From Paraglaciecola sp. MB-3u-78 (GTDB taxonomy: Bacteria > Pseudomonadota > Gammaproteobacteria > Enterobacterales > Alteromonadaceae), in NCBI RefSeq assembly GCF_002835935.1, contig NZ_PJCF01000087.1:218397-282396 (forward strand): a stretch of 64,000 nucleotides of DNA, in the 5' to 3' direction. Below the pieces are notes generated by a model. It had not been told where the DNA came from. It did no database searches and saw only the letters and a program-made list of their open reading frames with translations. Positions 17,705-27,396 of this stretch are shown piece by piece (position 1 is the first letter of the stretch; each line of letters opens with the position of its first letter). A program made the position numbers and the translations under genes.

Positions 17705-20700
17705 GCGATCACCTTTGCTGACTCAGTATTGGAAGCTTTATTCTGTTGCAAACGCTCGGCGATCCGGCTGAGTTTCGGTTCAATTTTTTCTAAGTGTTGT
17801 TTTTGTTTATCAATCAAATATCGATGTTTAAACAACATCAATACATCTGATTCGGGGTTTGGAAAGGCGCCCAAGATATGAATATCATTGGCATCACAGG
17901 CTTTAAACAATTTTTCTACATTGTGATAGGCCAAGGTGCCAATTTCATCGATAGGCCAATGGATATGGATATTCGCTTGATTACGCAATAAACGGGTAAA
18001 GGCCAATAAAAATTTACACAAAATCAAATAAGCCATACCGTGACTTGACGACTCAAGCAGTTGTCTATCATTTTTAATCACTAAGTCAGAGCCCCCCTCA
18101 TTTAGATGTAACTCTAAACGCAACAGCGATTCGATACTGTAATTGGCGTCGTTGGGCAATACCTCAACCACATCTGCCAGATTGTCTAAATAAGCTTCAC
18201 TTGGCAGAAAATCGTCAGACGTGCTCCATTTATTATATTGTTGGGCGAAACGTTTCAGCGGTGCCCAAAAATTAAGTTCATCCACTGTTGAGATTATTTT
18301 CACTTCAGAGCGGGCGATACCGTCTAAGCTCAAATCATCGGAAACTTCATCGGTCAGGCGTTTACTTTGTTGGGCGATTTTACGGTTAATGTCACTAAAT
18401 ACAGTGAAAAACTTGTTTAAGTCGCCACCAATAGTTTCACCCTGCTCCACAATTTGACGCTGACGGGACTCTAAAATACTCAGTAAACGCTGCAAAATAG
18501 GCAGACGTTCTCGCACATTGGCGTCTTCATCTAATACTTTGAATGCTTGCAGCATAGTATCGAGGAAGTCTTTGCCCGCATCTTTACCTAAGGTTGCTTC
18601 AAACTCGGTCAGGGACTCTTTTAATTTTTTCTCACCACGGCTGCGACTTTCTAATGCCTCGGTACATCGATTAATGCGTTCAGCCTGATCGCCCAGATTG
18701 ATGTTTTGTTCATCTGCTGGCTTAAAGGAAAACACAATTTGACTGAGCTGGCGCACCATAGGCTCAATTTCGGTGATCAAAGCACTCCATCCAGACAAAC
18801 TTTTTTCCACTGCTAACAACACTTTAGATAACTCAGTCCGTTTTGTTTGGTATTGACTACCTAAAGTGGTTTGCTGTTGATCCAGCTGTTGAGCAAGGGC
18901 TTTTAACTCGGCCTCTTGTTCCAGTAATTCTGGGCGTTGTTTCAACCAATCGGTCTGTATAAAGGTTTTATATTCGTTTAGTTCATCACGCCTGACTGTC
19001 ACGGCTTGAATAGTATTTTTTAACGCCTCAATTTGTTGCTTCAGCTCACGTAAGGTATTGGGGTCAATGTCTTGATTGGCTAACTCTTGATTAAAAGCGC
19101 CTTCGAGTTGTTTAATCTGTTCACGGTTTTGTTCCCGTTTATACTCCACTTGGCGCTCAAGCTCTTCGATTTGTTCATCTAATATGGCGAGTTCATCTTG
19201 CCAACCGGTCTTAAACTCCAAAAGTTGTTCTTCAAAATCAGACTTTAACAGGTCAATAGCCTCTAGTTTTTGAGAGAATATTTGTTGTTTTTGATCTAGG
19301 TATTGTTGCAATGCCTGCTGGGCTTGTTTTTTGCGTTTGTCTAAGGCGATTTTTAACTCATCGGCAAAACGCTGTTTAGCACTTTGCGCATAAGTTGTCT
19401 CTTGTTCAGCTTGTTCAAACCCTCGGTTTTGCTCAGCCACAGTTTCTCGCTGTAACTCGGCTTCTTGATGACATACGTCTAATTCAGACTCGGCTTGTTT
19501 CTGTTGTTTTTCAGCTGCCAGTAAGTGTTTTTTAGTTTGTTCTAAGGACAGGGTTAAGGCTGTTTCGTCTTGGGCATAATCAGGGGCATTAATGACGGCC
19601 ATATTTAACTGAACGCCTAATAAACTGTTGCTTTCAGCTTGGCTTTTTTCAGCCAGAAGTTGCGGTGACAAATCTTTGCGATCCAGCAAAGGTTCATCAA
19701 TCAGCTTACCTATGCTTTGTTCCCAGCCAGGTTTATGGTCTCTCAGGAATTGCCTAAGGCTGTCTTGCTCAGGAGAAAGTTGTTTATGTAATTGTTGTAA
19801 ACGCTCTTTGGCTTGTCGGGTTGTTTGCCTGGCTTGATGTAATACTTTATCCGCTTCGTCACGTTTAATTCTAAGCTGTTGGTAGGTGTTTTCGGCCTGT
19901 TTTTTAGCACTTGAGCTTTGCTGCCATGCTCGCTGGGCAAGCTCTAAACGTTTGTCGGCCAGTGTTCCGTTTTCTATTTCTTGCTCTGTGGCCGAAGCTT
20001 GTGTCCCTTGGTGCTCAGCGCGCACTATGCTGCGCTCGATATCTAATAATTGCTGATCAAACGCTTTAGCTTGGTGCTCTTTACGTTGTTCAAACTGACC
20101 ACGTAAATCTACTTCTTTATCGCTGTGAGTGTTACGCACAGTCTCTTTTTGTTGACTAATGGTTTTCACTTGGGCTTGGTTTTTACGGGATAATCGCTCT
20201 AAAGATTCAGATAACTTGAGTTTTTGCTGTTCAAGCTGACGCTGCAAATCTTTATGCTGGTCTATGAGCAAATTGTATTGTTCTAACTTTTGGTCGTACT
20301 CTTCACGCTTAAGGGGCAAGGCATCCATATTTTTTTGCAGTTGATCGATATCAGAATCCTGATACCTCGCATATTGTTGCTGGATATGATCTAATCGTGA
20401 CGACTTAGCTTTTAGGTTTTCAGCCGTTTCACTGACGCGGCTATTCAATAAACCTTCTGCTTGCTCAAAGGACTCTTTGATGCTGCTTTGTTGAGCTTTC
20501 ATTTTATTGCGCTGCTCTTGAGCATCGGCCTTTTGTATTGCCAACGACTGTAAGTCTTTTTCTAATATTGGCTTAAGCTGCAACAATTGATTTTCAGTGG
20601 TATTGAGTTTTTCGGTCTGGGCCTGAAGTTTTTGATATTCGTTCTGCATCGTCTGCAAGCGCATCGTCTGACGCATCTGCGTAATCCACTCACGGGCTTT

Positions 20701-21396
20701 AGTATTTTTGACTGTGGTAGTAGGCTGAACTAAGCCATCTTCTTCAAAGATAGCCGCTAGCATAGTTCGCAAAGTGTCCATCTTGCCTTCTTTGGCATGA
20801 ACCGCACTTACGAGTTTTTCCATATGCCGAATACGATGTTGGCTAGACACCAAACTGTAGCGACTGGCTAGCTGTCTAAGTTTAGTACTTTCACGTCCTG
20901 CCCCACGCCCCACACTGGCATCGTTTTGGATAATACTGCGAAACTCACTGGTAGCTTGTATTTTATGGGAAAATTCAATACCAAGCTGCCTGAGTTGTTT
21001 AATCCACTGCTCGGGCAACATAGCTTGTACATTACCTTGTTCGACATCCACCAAAATTTGTTCTTGATGATAAGGCGCTTCAACAAAGCGATATTGCACC
21101 CCATCACTACCTTTGCGAGTTAACACAACTTGGCAATTCTGCCCGTCTTCCCTTTGATACTCATAGATCAGATAACTATTAGCATGGGGCAAATAAAAAT
21201 CATCAAACTTTTTACGAGTTTTAGGCACGACTTTACTTGGCAATTCGCCATAAAAGACCGGGATCAAACGTTGCAGTGTAGTTTTACCCGAGGCATTGGT
21301 ACCACAAATATTACTGTGACCAGACACATCAAGTTCAACAAAACCAGGAAGATGACAATTAATGAGAATAATGCGGTGTAACCCGGGCATAGACAT
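17701..21396 (-). CDS. JetC/MksB-like SMC ATPase
   Basis: A 1231-aa MukB/MksB-like SMC protein. Walker A is GTNASGKTT (32-40). Long Gln/Glu/Lys-rich coiled coils run from about 230 to 960, with a probable hinge near 540-620. SSHGMAYLILCKFLLAF serves as an ABC-signature-like motif, and Walker B is HWPIDEIGTL (Asp-Glu near 1150-1151). It should be the ATP-driven DNA loop-extruding motor. It is the first gene of the operon, followed by the small subunit, kleisin and toprim genes with 4-bp overlaps at the first two joints. The operon order C-B-A-D differs from the common A-B-C-D. Confidence 0.85.
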   Translation of the reverse strand: MSMPGLHRIILINCHLPGFVELDVSGHSNICGTNASGKTTLQRLIPVFYGELPSKVVPKTRKKFDDFYLPHANSYLIYEYQREDGQNCQVVLTRKGSDGVQYRFVEAPYHQEQILVDVEQGNVQAMLPEQWIKQLRQLGIEFSHKIQATSEFRSIIQNDASVGRGAGRESTKLRQLASRYSLVSSQHRIRHMEKLVSAVHAKEGKMDTLRTMLAAIFEEDGLVQPTTTVKNTKAREWITQMRQTMRLQTMQNEYQKLQAQTEKLNTTENQLLQLKPILEKDLQSLAIQKADAQEQRNKMKAQQSSIKESFEQAEGLLNSRVSETAENLKAKSSRLDHIQQQYARYQDSDIDQLQKNMDALPLKREEYDQKLEQYNLLIDQHKDLQRQLEQQKLKLSESLERLSRKNQAQVKTISQQKETVRNTHSDKEVDLRGQFEQRKEHQAKAFDQQLLDIERSIVRAEHQGTQASATEQEIENGTLADKRLELAQRAWQQSSSAKKQAENTYQQLRIKRDEADKVLHQARQTTRQAKERLQQLHKQLSPEQDSLRQFLRDHKPGWEQSIGKLIDEPLLDRKDLSPQLLAEKSQAESNSLLGVQLNMAVINAPDYAQDETALTLSLEQTKKHLLAAEKQQKQAESELDVCHQEAELQRETVAEQNRGFEQAEQETTYAQSAKQRFADELKIALDKRKKQAQQALQQYLDQKQQIFSQKLEAIDLLKSDFEEQLLEFKTGWQDELAILDEQIEELERQVEYKREQNREQIKQLEGAFNQELANQDIDPNTLRELKQQIEALKNTIQAVTVRRDELNEYKTFIQTDWLKQRPELLEQEAELKALAQQLDQQQTTLGSQYQTKRTELSKVLLAVEKSLSGWSALITEIEPMVRQLSQIVFSFKPADEQNINLGDQAERINRCTEALESRSRGEKKLKESLTEFEATLGKDAGKDFLDTMLQAFKVLDEDANVRERLPILQRLLSILESRQRQIVEQGETIGGDLNKFFTVFSDINRKIAQQSKRLTDEVSDDLSLDGIARSEVKIISTVDELNFWAPLKRFAQQYNKWSTSDDFLPSEAYLDNLADVVEVLPNDANYSIESLLRLELHLNEGGSDLVIKNDRQLLESSSHGMAYLILCKFLLAFTRLLRNQANIHIHWPIDEIGTLAYHNVEKLFKACDANDIHILGAFPNPESDVLMLFKHRYLIDKQKQHLEKIEPKLSRIAERLQQNKASNTESAKVIA

Positions 21397-21632
21397 CCTT
21401 CAATCAAGGGGTTAATAACCTATAAATTTTATCAAGAAGTGACAGTATTTAATACTAGAAACGATAGTTATGATCAGCTTTTTAAGGAGGTCTAAATTAG
21501 AACCTTTTGAAAGACAACACTCACCATCAATCGTGCTAAAAGATTCACTTTTATTTTTCAGTCAGGTCAATTGATATACATCTAAAGAATGGGTGTATAA
21601 CTCTCCACTGTTGTCTGACAGAATGTCGTTAG

Positions 21633-22301
21633 ATGAACGATGGAAAACTAAAAATTAAAAAATTAATCGCGCTCATTTCTATCCAAAGTTTGACACTTTT
21701 TATAGGGTTAAGCCTACTCACTCAAACTGTGTTAGCCAATGAAAACAGCCAAAAGCCTCACTCTATTCAACAAGGGGTCATTACCACATCTATAGGTATT
21801 ATCGAAATTGAGCTTTATTCAAAACAGGCGCCGTTGTCTGTGACTAACTTTATTCGTTACATTGAGGCGGGCGCGTTTAATAATGGACATTTTTATCGGG
21901 TGCTGCGATTAGATAATGATAATGGCTCACCCAAAATTGAAGTGATACAAGGTGGTGTCAATGATGAATTTGAAGACTACCCAGCGATACAACTTGAAAC
22001 CACTAAACAGACGGGCATTAAACATCTAGAGGGTGTTTTATCGATGGCGCGCGGAGCACCAGATACAGCTACCTCTGAGTTTTTCATTTGTATTGGTGCT
22101 CAACCCTCGTTGGATTTTGGTGGTTTACGTAATCCAGACGGCCAAGGCTTTGCTGCTTTTGGTCGAGTAACAAAAGGCATGCACATTGTTAAAAAGATCC
22201 ATCAAATTCGTGAAGCGTTGGAAGTGAATGACAGCTACGTAAAAGGTCAAATGTTGGCGGAGCCTGTGAAAATATTAAATATTCAACTACCCAAAAACTG
22301 A
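21633..22301 (+). CDS. Periplasmic cyclophilin-type peptidyl-prolyl isomerase
   Basis: A 222-aa protein with an N-terminal membrane/signal segment (about 8-35, ending VLANE). The cyclophilin domain contains GIIEIELYSKQAPLSVTNFI, GHFYRVLR, LSMARGAPDTATSEFFICIG and GFAAFGRVTKGMHIV. It speeds proline isomerisation during folding of exported proteins. It is transcribed away from the SMC operon across a 236-bp gap. The motifs are those of the bacterial PpiA/cyclophilin group. Confidence 0.9.
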   Translation: MNDGKLKIKKLIALISIQSLTLFIGLSLLTQTVLANENSQKPHSIQQGVITTSIGIIEIELYSKQAPLSVTNFIRYIEAGAFNNGHFYRVLRLDNDNGSPKIEVIQGGVNDEFEDYPAIQLETTKQTGIKHLEGVLSMARGAPDTATSEFFICIGAQPSLDFGGLRNPDGQGFAAFGRVTKGMHIVKKIHQIREALEVNDSYVKGQMLAEPVKILNIQLPKN

Positions 22302-22359
22302 TCGACTAAAGCGAAATAACAGTAACAACTAGAATAACTCATTATTTATCGAGGTAAAC

Positions 22360-22536
22360 ATGTTCGGTTTTTTAAAAGCAGACCCAGCTAAAAAATTACG
22401 TAAGACTTACGACCAAAAATCCACCAATGCCATGCTAGCCCAGCGCAAGGGTGACATTAAAACCTACTCCATGCTCACCGCCGAAGCAGAAGGTTTGTGG
22501 AAAGAAATAGAAAAACTAGAAGCCGCTAAGAAGTAA
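22360..22536 (+). CDS. Small DUF6435-like protein
   Basis: A 58-aa reading frame preceded by GAGG (22351) at good spacing. The product MFGFLKADPAKKLRKTYDQK... ends KEIEKLEAAKK and is a charged, helical cytoplasmic protein. It resembles the small DUF6435/Lacal_2735-type proteins widespread in marine gammaproteobacteria and Bacteroidetes. No function is known. It lies 58 bp after the cyclophilin gene, in the same direction. Confidence 0.75.
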   Translation: MFGFLKADPAKKLRKTYDQKSTNAMLAQRKGDIKTYSMLTAEAEGLWKEIEKLEAAKK

Positions 22537-22559
22537 TACATCAAAAGCCAAGGGGTTTA

Positions 22560-22740
22560 CACCACCGAGAACCACATCAACGGCTAAAAAAATGCATTAA
22601 GAACAAAAGAATTTTAAACCATCGAGGAAAAAGAGCGCTAACAACGCTACACAGAGGAAAAATAAAAATGGCTTTAAATAGATGAAGTCAGGTAGTGTTT
22701 TTCTTGATTTTCCTCTGTGACCTCGTTGTCCTCGGTGGTG
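22560..22740. repeat. Nested palindromic intergenic element (REP/BIME-like)
   Basis: The outer arms CACCACCGAG (22560-22569) and CTCGGTGGTG (22731-22740) are a perfect inverted pair. The inner arms CACAGAGGAAAA (22650-22661) and TTTTCCTCTGTG (22708-22719) are also perfect. A third related GAGGAAAA lies at 22624. No coding frame is present. The element sits between two converging genes, so it could act as a transcript stop, an mRNA end stabiliser or a non-autonomous mobile repeat. Confidence 0.7.
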
Positions 22741-22802
22741 CAAAAATTCTTTAATCTTTAATTTTTAGGATTTGTTTTTATGCAGTGTGTCTTTTGCCGA
22801 TT

Positions 22803-23231
22803 TTAATATTGCGTTTCAATCCAACTTTCAAAAATCAAACAAGCGGATACGCTATCAACTTTTTGTTTGTCGAGTTTTTTGAAGCCACCGAGTTCAAACA
22901 AACGGGCTTTGGCGTCGACTGTGGTTAAACGTTCGTCGCACGTTTCCACTGCTACTTTATATTTAGCATTAAGACGGTTGGCGAATTTTTTGGCAGAAAA
23001 TGTGACTTGTTGACTAGAGCCATCCATATTCAGCGGTAAACCAACGACCGCTAATTGTGGAGACCATTCGGCAAACAGTTTTGCCACAACATCCCAATTA
23101 GGAATGCCATCTACTGCCTTGAGGGCGTTAAGTGGAGACGCAGTGCCTGTTATCTCCTGCCCTACCGCTACGCCTATGCTTTTAGTCCCAAAATCGAAGG
23201 CTAAGATAGTACGTTGACCTTGTTTACTCAT
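22803..23231 (-). CDS. yqgF: YqgF/RuvX family putative pre-16S rRNA nuclease
   Basis: A 142-aa RNase H-fold protein. The N-terminal [16 protein letters not shown] carries the catalytic Asp, [13 protein letters not shown] follows, and [11 protein letters not shown] is the conserved DERLT motif. It acts in 16S rRNA 5' maturation and was earlier called a Holliday-junction resolvase. It is the last of three minus-strand genes in the gshB-yqgE-yqgF order that is conserved in gammaproteobacteria. Confidence 0.95.
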   Translation of the reverse strand: MSKQGQRTILAFDFGTKSIGVAVGQEITGTASPLNALKAVDGIPNWDVVAKLFAEWSPQLAVVGLPLNMDGSSQQVTFSAKKFANRLNAKYKVAVETCDERLTTVDAKARLFELGGFKKLDKQKVDSVSACLIFESWIETQY

Positions 23232-23271
23232 GTGACATCATTATGTGGGTATCATCGAGGGAAAGTCTCAT

Positions 23272-23829
23272 TCAGGCGTGACCGATATCTGGGCCAAGCT
23301 GCCATACATCTATGCCTAAGCGCTGAACCGCGGTTTCCCATTTTTTATGGATAGGAGTATCAAATAAAATGTCTGTATCGGCTTCGACCATTAACCATGA
23401 GCTGGTTTGAATCTCTTCTTCTAGTTGCCCTGCGGACCAGCCGGCGTAACCCAGCATAATCAGAGACTTTTCTGGTGCATCGTTATTGCCCAACGAAGAT
23501 ATAATATCTTTGGAAGTAGTTACCATGACTTCAGGGGTCATGGTTAAACTTGAAGCCCAACCGGGCTGCGAGGTGTGCAAAATAAAACCACGGTCTTGGC
23601 TAACAGGACCACCAGCCAAAATAATATCTTCAGCTTTTTCGGCAATCACTTCGGCCTTGTCGTCAACCTGTGCAACCAACTCCTTTAACTTCATGCCCAC
23701 AGGTTGATTGATTATCAGCCCCATGGCGCCATGTTCGTTATGCTCACAAATATACGTGACCGTTCGTGCGAAATATGGGTCGTCCATGCTCGGAGACGCT
23801 ATAAGTAAATAATTCTGCAAACTTTGCAT
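23272..23829 (-). CDS. yqgE: YqgE/AlgH family protein
   Basis: A 185-aa protein of the UPF0301/AlgH family, with LLIASPSMDDPYFARTVTYI near the start, HGAMGLIINQPV, GGPVSQDRGFILH and MLGYAGWSAGQLEEEI. AlgH was linked to alginate regulation in Pseudomonas, but its biochemical role is unsettled. It lies 40 bp before yqgF and 8 bp after gshB on the same strand. Confidence 0.94.
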   Translation of the reverse strand: MQSLQNYLLIASPSMDDPYFARTVTYICEHNEHGAMGLIINQPVGMKLKELVAQVDDKAEVIAEKAEDIILAGGPVSQDRGFILHTSQPGWASSLTMTPEVMVTTSKDIISSLGNNDAPEKSLIMLGYAGWSAGQLEEEIQTSSWLMVEADTDILFDTPIHKKWETAVQRLGIDVWQLGPDIGHA

Positions 23830-23837
23830 AGTAAAAT

Positions 23838-24800
23838 TTATGCTCCTTTACCAGCCAAAAGCCGCTTTTCAATGGCGTCGAATAACATACCTGTGATATT
23901 CACGTCATAAGCAGCTTCAATTTCTCGCACGCAAGTTGGGCTGGTCACATTGATTTCTGTGACTCTATCACCAATCACATCTAAGCCTACAAATAACAGA
24001 CCTTTTTCGACTAAAAGGGGGGCGATAGTCTCGGCAATTTTAAAGTCAGACTCTGATAAAGGTTGTGGTATACCTGTGCCGCCTGCAGCCAAATTACCAC
24101 GATTTTCACCTTTAGTTGGCAACCTTGCTAATGCATAAGGTACCACTTGTCCATCAACAATTAGGATGCGTTTATCGCCGTCTTTAATCTCGGGTAAAAA
24201 CTTCTGAAACATAGCGTAACGAGTGCCCAGTTCAGTTAGGGTTTCAATGATTACCCCCAAGTTATTACCGTCTTCCTTGACCCTAAAAATTGAGCTGCCA
24301 CCCATACCATCCAAGGGTTTACAAATGATATCTTTATGCTTTTGATGAAACGCTTTAACTAATGCAGTATCTCTTGTAACTAATGTATCTGCTACTAAAT
24401 CAGGGAACCATGAAGTAAACAACTTCTCATTAAAATCCCTTAAACTTTGGGCTCTGTTGACCACCAAAGTTCCCGCTTGCTCAGCCAGTTCAAACATATG
24501 CGTGGCATAAATAAACTCATTGTCTACTGGGGGATCTTTACGCATCAAAATCACATCTAACTCAGCTAAACTTTGATGTAATTCTTTACCTAATGTAAAC
24601 CATTTGTCTGCATTTGGCTCCACAGCCAAACTAGCCATTCGCGCCATAGGTTTACCATTTTGTAAATACAGGTCGCCCATTTCCATATAGAACAATTCGT
24701 AGCCACGCTTTTGCGCATCAAGCAACATAGCAAAACTGGTGTCTTTTTTGATATTAATGGACTGAATGGGATCCATCACTATGCCAAGTTTAATGGTCAA
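23838..24800 (-). CDS. gshB: Glutathione synthetase
   Basis: A 320-aa ATP-grasp enzyme joining gamma-glutamylcysteine and glycine. It starts MTIKLGIVMDPIQSINIKKD as GshB proteins do. It has LMRKDPPVDNEFIYATH, the ATP-grasp segment DIICKPLDGMGGSSIFRV, and the metal-binding end TEINVTSPTCVREIE. Length and motifs match the family fully. It is the first gene of the gshB-yqgE-yqgF group. Confidence 0.97.
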   Translation of the reverse strand: MTIKLGIVMDPIQSINIKKDTSFAMLLDAQKRGYELFYMEMGDLYLQNGKPMARMASLAVEPNADKWFTLGKELHQSLAELDVILMRKDPPVDNEFIYATHMFELAEQAGTLVVNRAQSLRDFNEKLFTSWFPDLVADTLVTRDTALVKAFHQKHKDIICKPLDGMGGSSIFRVKEDGNNLGVIIETLTELGTRYAMFQKFLPEIKDGDKRILIVDGQVVPYALARLPTKGENRGNLAAGGTGIPQPLSESDFKIAETIAPLLVEKGLLFVGLDVIGDRVTEINVTSPTCVREIEAAYDVNITGMLFDAIEKRLLAGKGA

Positions 24801-24986
24801 TGTTGTTCCTTAGAAGTGTTATTCAGACGTTAGCTGAACGTTTGAAAGACGAGTATTTGAATATGAACTCGATTTTGAGGCAATTATTACATAATTCAAG
24901 CTTGTATTTGGATCAAAGCAAGAAAGTTTGAAATTAAACCCGCGCAATGTCTATTCACGGGTTAGTTTAAAGGATTAACGGGGTAT

Positions 24987-25967
24987 CTAGATCCTCTTTG
25001 CGGCCTTCTTTGCTTGTTTCGCTAATTCCTTGTTATCTGTTTTTGCCAAACGTAAATATATCGTTTTAGCTTCTAAGGTCTGTGAATTGAGAGCCATTAG
25101 GTTAGCCAAACGAAATTCTGCCCAAGGTTTAGGTGCCAAACCATCCATATCTGGCCCTTCATCGATAAACTCATGCAAAGCCTTTATACCCGCATTAATA
25201 TTAATTTCACCTAAAACAGCTGTTCTACCTAGTTGGTACAAGGCATTGTATTTTGCAACAACACTTTCTTCAGTTTCAGCCTTTTTACTGATTGCCATAG
25301 TTAATTCTTCAAACGCAGCTTGATAGTTTTCTTTTTGTTGATGGAGCATGCCTGCTTGCAAGAAAAAATCAGGAATATCTTTATAAGTCTGTTTTGCTTG
25401 CTGCAAAAGAGCATCTGCTAGCGCGTCATTATCTTGTGATAGTTCATAATTAATCTCAGCTTCTAGGCCTGCTTTTGGATCAAGTAGCCTAATTTTTTCC
25501 ATTTGGACTTTGGCTATATCAAGGTCGCCACCTGCAATGCTGGGCGCGCCAGTGTGGAATTGCATTAATCCTTTTCTATATTTGATGGAGTCAGGCTGCA
25601 GTTCTACTGCTTTCGTAAAACTATTAACCGATTTTTCTGCGTAACTTAAAGCTGAAAAAATGGAACCTGATGCCTGGCGCCCCATGATAGCGCCACGAAC
25701 ATAATAGGCTTGTGCATCGTTTAAATTAGCCTTAACCGCTTTTTCAATCCAATCTTCAGCTTCATCTAGATCAGTATCCATATAGATTTTGGCCAAATAA
25801 AGCATCGCCTCAGGGTTTTGTTTTTGTTCTTTAAATAAATCGATTGCTTGTTCTGTTTGACCCGCTTTTAAGGCAACAACTGCTTGTTCTAAAGTATCCG
25901 CAGAAGCCAAACTTGATAAGCTTAAACAACCGGCAAAGAGTATTTTTGATGCAAGATTAATCGACAT
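24987..25967 (-). CDS. Periplasmic tetratricopeptide-repeat protein
   Basis: A 326-aa protein with a signal peptide (residues 1-23, SSLASA-DTLEQ) followed by TPR helices, such as AMLYLAKIYMDTDLDEAEDW and AFEELTMAISKKAETEESV. It is probably a scaffold or assembly factor in the periplasm; no specific partner can be named. It stands alone, with gaps of 186 bp and 72 bp to its neighbours. Confidence 0.8.
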   Translation of the reverse strand: MSINLASKILFAGCLSLSSLASADTLEQAVVALKAGQTEQAIDLFKEQKQNPEAMLYLAKIYMDTDLDEAEDWIEKAVKANLNDAQAYYVRGAIMGRQASGSIFSALSYAEKSVNSFTKAVELQPDSIKYRKGLMQFHTGAPSIAGGDLDIAKVQMEKIRLLDPKAGLEAEINYELSQDNDALADALLQQAKQTYKDIPDFFLQAGMLHQQKENYQAAFEELTMAISKKAETEESVVAKYNALYQLGRTAVLGEININAGIKALHEFIDEGPDMDGLAPKPWAEFRLANLMALNSQTLEAKTIYLRLAKTDNKELAKQAKKAAKRI

Positions 25968-26039
25968 TATTTTCCTTAATTTTCAATATGCTGCGTAATA
26001 ATTCAGTTTTTCAGACGGCAAGTAGACTATTCAGTTCAA

Positions 26040-26780
26040 TTAAATTAATTTTTTTGCCGCCAGACCCTCTTTATATTTGCGTGACATACGTGCAATCGCA
26101 ATGGTTCCAATAACGCCAGGCGCAACCCAAAAAACAAGCTGAAACGGGCCTAAGTCACCAAACATGCTACGGCCCCCGAAAGCAAGGAAAGCGGTATAAG
26201 CAGCAATACCTGAACCTATAAAAGCACTTAAGTGTTCAACCAGCCAGCGATTGGCTGACACTGAATTAGCCAAACAAAAACGCCCAGTTTGAATAGCCAA
26301 TACCGCCCCTAACACGCCAAATATTATATGTAGCGTGTTTGAGTATATTAAGCCAAATAAAAGAAGAATTAGCCCACCAATGAACAATAAACCAATACTG
26401 AATAAGTGTGGCAACTGACGCATATTACTGTGCTGAGTTTTATTCCTTAATACTAAAATACCATGGCGAACATTTACAAAAGTTAATAGGCTTAAATACA
26501 GTAAAAAACTCCAGAAAATGCGTAATGTCGAAGCAAGTTGTTGTGTATTCGTATTTTCGTGTACTAATTGGTGTTTGATGACTAAAGGGGCATATATCAC
26601 CATTAAAGCCATTAAAGCACCAGACGCCGCCACGGCATACATAGTATTTGCGTAATAGCGACCAAACTTACGGTGATCTAAGCCACCTTTTTTAGTGACA
26701 ATTGGCACCCAAAAAAGCAATAAAGCCATACTTCCGACAATAATATGAATAAAGAATAATACACTGTGAATGGTGTTCAT
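26040..26780 (-). CDS. DUF2306-like integral membrane protein
   Basis: A 246-aa, very hydrophobic protein with about seven membrane spans. It starts MNTIHSVLFFIHIIVGSMAL, a HxxxG-type first helix, and has DHRKFGRYYANTMYAVAASG between helices 1 and 2, as in DUF2306-type proteins. Function is unknown. It is transcribed away from the disrupted histidine kinase gene, separated by only 42 bp if that gene starts at TTG 26823 or by 162 bp if it starts at ATG 26943. Confidence 0.7.
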   Translation of the reverse strand: MNTIHSVLFFIHIIVGSMALLLFWVPIVTKKGGLDHRKFGRYYANTMYAVAASGALMALMVIYAPLVIKHQLVHENTNTQQLASTLRIFWSFLLYLSLLTFVNVRHGILVLRNKTQHSNMRQLPHLFSIGLLFIGGLILLLFGLIYSNTLHIIFGVLGAVLAIQTGRFCLANSVSANRWLVEHLSAFIGSGIAAYTAFLAFGGRSMFGDLGPFQLVFWVAPGVIGTIAIARMSRKYKEGLAAKKLI

Positions 26781-26942
26781 AAATTGACTCCTATTTAAAC
26801 AACATCCTCAGCATAGGACGGATTGAATATCGACATAAGTGCCAAAAGTCACGATATAAAATATGACTTATGGCCTATAGCTGGTTGCGATAAAATACTG
26901 GTAAGCTTACTAACCAAGCTTGTAAAAACAATCGGCAGTGTA

Positions 26943-27396
26943 ATGCGAGAAAAACTGAAACCACTATTTCCATTAGATATTTTTAGTGCAGTAGGCACTT
27001 GGGCAATAGTCGCCATCAGTGCTTGTTACTTTATGTTAGCTGATACCAGCTACGATATATGCAGTGTTATTGCAGCAGCATGCTTACATATTTGTTTTAT
27101 TACTCTTTGGTTACGCTCAACTAGCGAAACAACACAAAACGCCTCGCGAATATCTAAAATGGTGTTGCTTAGTGTGCAATATGTCTGCGTAATAAGTTTG
27201 TACTTTTTAGTACCTTACAATTATACGGCGATACTCATAACCATTTGGTGCACGTTACTGCCTAAAGTGATGAGTGTGCGCAGCGCCATGTTAACCGCTC
27301 CACTTTGGTCATCGCCACTATGGCTTATTTATCAGTTTCATTGGCAAGAACAGTATGCATTTGTGTCTTCCGCTTTGTTTTTTATGTTTAATATTT
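26943..27396 (+). pseudogene. Sensor histidine kinase, 5' part cut off by IS66 insertion
   Basis: This is the membrane sensor half (about 151 aa from ATG 26943; an upstream TTG at 26823 is possible). Five hydrophobic helices are visible, ending SALFFMFNI at the insertion point. Removing the IS (27397-28947) and one 8-bp target copy joins ...FMFNI directly in frame to F-A-LIMVNTATKERQ of the 3' part. A single intact kinase of about 380-420 aa therefore existed before insertion. The remaining 5' frame runs on into the IS and stops at 27506. Confidence 0.88.
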
